9,792 nucleotides of DNA from an uncultured Methanomethylovorans sp. (GTDB lineage Archaea > Halobacteriota > Methanosarcinia > Methanosarcinales > Methanosarcinaceae): assembly GCA_937968035.1 (NCBI GenBank), contig CALBTS010000820.1, positions 1 to 9,792 on the forward strand, in the 5' to 3' direction. Position numbers and translations under genes: made by a program. This document shows positions 6,503-9,792 of this stretch, one piece after another (position 1 is the stretch's first letter; each line of letters begins with the position of its first letter). Below the pieces are notes generated by a model. The model searched no databases. It was not told the DNA's origin and saw only the letters and a list, made by a program, of their open reading frames with translations.

Positions 6503-7221
6503 TGAATATTCTTATTACAATATGTGCCAGGGGTGGTTCAAAAGGTATTCCAGGTAAGAACATAAAGCTTTTGAACGGTCTTCCTTTATTAAGTTATTCA
6601 ATAAGGACCGCACAAAAGTTTCTCAATGTTCGTAAAGCGGATATTGCTCTGAGTACTGATAGTGAGGAAATTCGGAAGGTAGCACAAGACTTTGGTCTGA
6701 AAACAGAATATATGCGTCCTGATTTTCTTGCTACTGACAGTGCAGGAAAGATTGCAGTGATTCATGATCTGCTCATATTTGAGGAAAAAGTAAAGCGTAA
6801 AAACTATGATTTCGTTATTGATCTTGATGTTACTTCACCATTGAGGACACCTGTTGATATCGGTAATGCACTGCTTACACTTGAGAATGCGCCTGCTGCT
6901 TATAATATTTTTTCTGTAAGCCCTGCCAACCGTAATCCTTACTTTAACATGGTTGAAATAAATGAGGAGGGATATTGCAGGCTTGTTAAGCATGGGACCA
7001 CCTACAAGTCTAGACAGGAAGCCCCTGCCGTTTATGAATTGAATGCCTCATTTTATATATACAGACGTGAATTTTTCGCAGAGGGTTTCAATTCAGCAAT
7101 CACAAATCGAAGCCTTATATGGAGTATGCCACATATATGTTTTGATCTTGATCATCCCCTTGATTTTGAGTTCCTGTCTTACCTGATTGAAAATAACAAG
7201 CTGGATTTTACTTGGCAATGA
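6502..7221 (+). CDS. legF: LegF/PtmB-type CMP-nonulosonic acid cytidylyltransferase
   Basis: This 239-residue enzyme activates the finished nonulosonic acid with CTP to give the CMP-sugar used by glycosyltransferases. The NTP-binding motif ARGGSKGIPGKNI is at 9-21, followed by STDSEEI (51-57). LDVTSPLR (108-115) replaces the more common LQPTSPLR. RQEAPAVYELNASFYIYRR (171-189) is the family's sugar-binding region, and FDLDHPLDFE (214-223) carries the late acidic metal ligands. The ATG at 6502 is chosen because it shares one base with the preceding TGA and gives the standard start MNILITICARGG; a TTG at 6499 would add only one residue. Length is as expected for the PtmB/LegF branch. Legionaminic acid is the likely substrate from context, but CMP-Neu5Ac synthetases are close relatives. 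Confidence 0.9.
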   Translation: MNILITICARGGSKGIPGKNIKLLNGLPLLSYSIRTAQKFLNVRKADIALSTDSEEIRKVAQDFGLKTEYMRPDFLATDSAGKIAVIHDLLIFEEKVKRKNYDFVIDLDVTSPLRTPVDIGNALLTLENAPAAYNIFSVSPANRNPYFNMVEINEEGYCRLVKHGTTYKSRQEAPAVYELNASFYIYRREFFAEGFNSAITNRSLIWSMPHICFDLDHPLDFEFLSYLIENNKLDFTWQ

Positions 7222-8138
7222 AGGTTCTTATTATCGGATACGGATCTGTAGCTGCAAAGCATCATAAAGCTTTATTAAAGCTGGATAATAATGTAGAAGT
7301 AGTTGCATTAAGAAGCAGAAACACTGCGAAAGAGATAGAGAATGTGGCTTCTGTTTATACGTACAACGAAGCAAAGAGTAAGGCCCCCTATACATTTGCA
7401 ATTATTTCGAATCCCACCTTTAAACATACCGAGGCAATAGAACAATTATTAAGCTTGAATTGTCCTTTATTCATTGAAAAACCTTTATCAGATACTTTGA
7501 AGTGTGGCACTTTGGTTAAAGAAATTTTTTCAGCCAAGGTGATTACTTATGTGGGCTGTAATTTACGATTTCTTGATTCTTTGGTCTACTTAAAAGAAAA
7601 GCTTTTAAAGAATTTAGTTGTAAATGAGGTCAATGTTTATTGTGGTTCCTTTTTGCCTGAGTGGAGACCAGGTTTAGACTTTAGAAACGTTTATAGCTCA
7701 AATGCTGAGAAGGGAGGCGGTGTTCATCTCGACTTAATTCATGAGTTGGATTATGTATATTGGCTTTTTGGAAAGCCTGTTTCAGTAAGTTCATTTAAAA
7801 GCAGTACCTCTTCTCTGGGAATTAGTGCAATTGACTATGCCAATTACCTGTTGGGGTACAATACTTTTTCAGTTAATATAATTCTTAATTATTTCAGGAA
7901 AGACAAGAAGCGTCAGATTGAATTAGTATGTTCTGACGACACTTATACAATTGATTTGCTAAGGAATAGTATAACAAATAATAGCGAGATTGTATTCAGG
8001 TCAGAGCAGACTATTCGGGATACCTATTTTAGGCAAATGGAATATTTCATAGACCTTGTGATAAAAGAACGCAATCAAGGAAAAATGATGAATGATATTC
8101 ATGAAGCTTACGAAGTACTAAAAATCTGTCTCAAATGA
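7218..8138 (+). CDS. Gfo/Idh/MocA-family oxidoreductase of the operon
   Basis: This 306-residue NAD(P)-dependent protein has an N-terminal Rossmann fold with IIGYGSVAAKHHKAL (6-20) and the family's EKPLS motif (87-91). The C-terminal domain contains GGGVHLDLIHELDYVYWLFG (167-186), matching the GGGxxxDxxxHxxD pattern, with Asp172, His176 and Asp179 as the conserved acids and histidine. The ATG at 7218 overlaps the legF stop as ATGA; a TTG at 7212 would add just two residues. A Gfo/Idh-type protein is also present, as I recall, in the C. jejuni ptm cluster (Cj1330, next to ptmE and ptmB), so the context is conserved. Its reaction there is not securely known to me. It may help to supply the amino sugar precursor or modify the nonulosonic acid. 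Family assignment is firm and substrate is open. Confidence 0.85.
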   Translation: MKVLIIGYGSVAAKHHKALLKLDNNVEVVALRSRNTAKEIENVASVYTYNEAKSKAPYTFAIISNPTFKHTEAIEQLLSLNCPLFIEKPLSDTLKCGTLVKEIFSAKVITYVGCNLRFLDSLVYLKEKLLKNLVVNEVNVYCGSFLPEWRPGLDFRNVYSSNAEKGGGVHLDLIHELDYVYWLFGKPVSVSSFKSSTSSLGISAIDYANYLLGYNTFSVNIILNYFRKDKKRQIELVCSDDTYTIDLLRNSITNNSEIVFRSEQTIRDTYFRQMEYFIDLVIKERNQGKMMNDIHEAYEVLKICLK

Positions 8139-8872
8139 CACTTAAAGAAAAGATTGTAATCGTGACGGGCGGATCGGGCCTGATCGGTAAAGCTATTGTA
8201 TCGGATATTCAGCAGAAAGGTGGATTATGTATAAACATGGATCTGCTGGTGGAAACTGACTTGAAAAGTGGTACAGTCAAGACGGATATTACAGATAATA
8301 AATCTATTGACAGTGCAATAGAAAATCTGATTTCTACTTTCGGCAGGATCGACGGTTTGGTCAATAATGCTTATCCCCATACGGAAGACTGGGGGACGCC
8401 CTTCGAAGACATTAAGCTTGAGTCCTGGCGCACTAATATTGATTGGCAACTGAACAGTTACTTCTACATGACTCAGCAAGTGCTAAAAATAATGCGAAAA
8501 CAAAGCTCCGGAAGTGTCGTCAATATAGCATCTATCTATGGCATGGTTGGTAATGACTTTACCATCTATGAGGGCACTTCCATCAATCCAGTTGCTGCCT
8601 ACTCGGCAATTAAGGGCGGATTAATTAATCTAACCCGATTTCTTGCTTCACAATATGGTCAGTATAATATTCGTGTAAATTGCGTATCGCCTGGAGGTAT
8701 TTTTAATAATCAGCCAGAGTTATTTGTAAAGGCATATGAGAAAAAGGCACCAATGAAAAGAATGGGGAAACCTGATGATATTGCGCCAGCAGTATCGTTC
8801 CTGCTTTCCGATGAAGCAAAATACATAACAGGTCATAATCTAATTGTTGACGGGGGGTGGACGGCCATTTGA
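8135..8872 (+). CDS. ptmA: PtmA-type short-chain dehydrogenase/reductase
   Basis: This 245-residue classical SDR starts with the cofactor motif TGGSGLIG (11-18). The usual NNAG is NNAY here (77-80), followed by Pro-His, a variant I associate with the PtmA branch. The catalytic residues are Ser133 (IASIYG), Tyr156 and Lys160 (YSAIK). SPGGI (185-189) and the C-terminal ITGHNLIVDGGW are also standard. The insert between Ser133 and Tyr156 (NDFTIYEGTSINPVA) resembles C. jejuni flagellin modification protein PtmA (Cj1332). That protein belongs to the legionaminic acid gene set, but its exact reaction is not something I can state. It overlaps the upstream oxidoreductase gene as ATGA. A general SDR annotation is safe; the PtmA link rests on sequence impression and context. 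Confidence 0.8.
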   Translation: MTLKEKIVIVTGGSGLIGKAIVSDIQQKGGLCINMDLLVETDLKSGTVKTDITDNKSIDSAIENLISTFGRIDGLVNNAYPHTEDWGTPFEDIKLESWRTNIDWQLNSYFYMTQQVLKIMRKQSSGSVVNIASIYGMVGNDFTIYEGTSINPVAAYSAIKGGLINLTRFLASQYGQYNIRVNCVSPGGIFNNQPELFVKAYEKKAPMKRMGKPDDIAPAVSFLLSDEAKYITGHNLIVDGGWTAI

Positions 8873-9792
8873 GAAGAAATATACTGATTATTGGTGCTGG
8901 TCAAATAGGCAGCAGACATTTGCAAGCATTGGCGTTGCTTAAGGAGCCATGCTATTTATACTTGGTTGACCCCAATGAGGCTAACTTACTAACTGCAAGG
9001 CAGAGATTCGAATCGGTTGCCGGCTATGAACGACACCAAACGAGTTTTTGCAGTAGTATAGAGAAGTTGACCACAGATAAATTCAACCTGGCTATAATTG
9101 CTACAACAGCAGATATTCGTGCTCACGTTATTCAGTCGTTATTAAAAGCTAAAGAGGTTAAATATTTAGTATTGGAAAAAGTCTTGTTTCAGGCCTTGAA
9201 TGACTACAAGTTAATTGAGGATCTTTTACAGAAACACAACACTCAGGCTTTCGTTAACTGCCCAAGAAGGATGTATGATTTTTATAAAGAGGTTAAAACT
9301 TCAATAACTCCAGATACTCCTGTCCAAATGGAAATAATTGGGAATAGCTGGGGATTAGCATGCAATGGCATCCATTTCATTGACCTTTTTAGTTATCTGA
9401 CAGGTGCAGACATATTCAGATGGCATAACAACCTGCAGAAAGAAATCATAAAGAGCAAAAGGTCAGGTTATATTGAAATAGTAGGTAATATTACAGGGTA
9501 CTCTTCAGGAGGCAATTCATTAAGTTTAACCTGTTATAAAGAGGGGCCTCCCAACATATCTGTAAGGATTTCAACTGAACGGTTTAGATTGACCATTTCT
9601 GAAGGATTGGGTAAAGCCTATAAGGAAGAAATCTCTCAGGAATGGAAAGCTGGAGAGATAGTGTTTAATGTGCTTTATCAGAGCCAATTAACAAATATCA
9701 TTACAGAACAGTTATTTGAGACAGGAAGTTGTGAATTGACTTCATTCAGCGTCTCATCAACGTTGCATATTCCTTTTATAAAATTGGTGTTA
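8869..9792 (+). CDS. Second, divergent Gfo/Idh/MocA-like protein (3' end beyond window)
   Basis: An uninterrupted frame of 308 codons runs from the TTG at 8869 to the last base without a stop. It begins with a Rossmann motif, ILIIGAGQIGSRHLQAL (5-21), which shows it is a real N terminus. The start TTG overlaps the preceding stop as TTGA, like the ATGA joins elsewhere in the operon; a GTG at 8857 is the only other nearby option. The family's EKP motif is changed to EKVLF (103-107), and the catalytic-domain motif is reduced to NGIHFIDLFSYLTG (166-179), keeping His169 and Asp172. NCPRRMY (130-136) lies where the family has its NxRF-like segment. Usual family lengths suggest that only a short tail is missing. 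Co-transcription implies a role in making or modifying the nonulosonic acid. The reaction is unknown and the active site may have diverged. Confidence 0.8.
   Translation, partial: MRRNILIIGAGQIGSRHLQALALLKEPCYLYLVDPNEANLLTARQRFESVAGYERHQTSFCSSIEKLTTDKFNLAIIATTADIRAHVIQSLLKAKEVKYLVLEKVLFQALNDYKLIEDLLQKHNTQAFVNCPRRMYDFYKEVKTSITPDTPVQMEIIGNSWGLACNGIHFIDLFSYLTGADIFRWHNNLQKEIIKSKRSGYIEIVGNITGYSSGGNSLSLTCYKEGPPNISVRISTERFRLTISEGLGKAYKEEISQEWKAGEIVFNVLYQSQLTNIITEQLFETGSCELTSFSVSSTLHIPFIKLVL

Larger units (their letters stand above)
1538..9792 (+). other. CMP-legionaminic-acid-type biosynthesis operon (nine genes, right end open)
   Basis: All nine genes lie on one strand with junctions of 4-base overlap, 20-base overlap, 4-base overlap, 1-base gap, 1-base overlap, then three 4-base overlaps. 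This points to one transcript with translational coupling. The order of synthase, hydrolysing epimerase, PtmE, CMP-synthetase, oxidoreductase and PtmA-like SDR is nearly that of C. jejuni Cj1327-Cj1332 as I recall it, with the CMP-synthetase and oxidoreductase swapped. LegB, glycosyltransferases and export genes are not in the window. Confidence 0.85.

Noticed and set aside
1..9792. CRISPR arrays, tRNA or rRNA genes, transposases, attachment sites and toxin-antitoxin or defence genes
   Set aside because: No spaced direct repeats, RNA-gene motifs, transposase domains or terminal inverted repeats were found by reading both strands.

Overview
The window looks like the end of a contig from a member of the Bacteroidota, probably from a metagenome or a draft genome. 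Three things point there. No gene has a Shine-Dalgarno sequence that clearly sets its start. One intergenic stretch carries a TTG-N20-TAnnTTTG-like promoter. A small membrane protein at the left edge resembles hypothetical proteins I associate with Bacteroidetes. This placement is an inference with moderate confidence.

Layout. Bases 1-45 are not biological: they are a library adapter (Illumina TruSeq read-2/P7 side, with an apparent 8-base index) left on the contig end. Bases 46-211 hold the start of a minus-strand gene for a small membrane protein, cut off by the adapter. A 103-base divergent intergenic region follows, with a candidate minus-strand promoter and four imperfect copies of a GACCT-containing 7-8-base unit. 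Bases 315-1334 encode a UDP-glucuronate 4-epimerase-like SDR enzyme. A 203-base AT-rich gap separates it from the main feature of the window.

From 1538 to the right edge, nine genes on the plus strand are packed with overlaps or a 1-base gap: legC-type aminotransferase, NeuD/PglD-type acetyltransferase, neuB/legI synthase, neuC/legG hydrolysing epimerase, ptmE-type CBS-nucleotidyltransferase, legF/ptmB-type CMP-sugar synthetase, a Gfo/Idh/MocA oxidoreductase, a ptmA-type SDR, and a second, divergent Gfo/Idh/MocA protein that is still open at base 9792. Three of these starts are non-ATG (GTG, GTG, TTG).

Together the operon encodes most of a CMP-nonulosonic acid pathway, most likely for legionaminic acid or a derivative. 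A nucleotide-linked 4-keto-6-deoxy-GlcNAc is aminated (LegC), N-acetylated (NeuD/PglD type), hydrolysed and epimerised at C2 to free 2,4-diacetamido-2,4,6-trideoxymannose (NeuC/LegG), condensed with phosphoenolpyruvate (NeuB/LegI), and CMP-activated (LegF). The PtmE-type gene suggests the GDP-linked precursor route described for Campylobacter jejuni. The 4,6-dehydratase (LegB) that starts the pathway is not in the window. The last three genes (oxidoreductase, SDR, oxidoreductase) have no settled function and may supply the precursor or decorate the sugar. They are the most open question here. I do not see evidence for a wholly new system.
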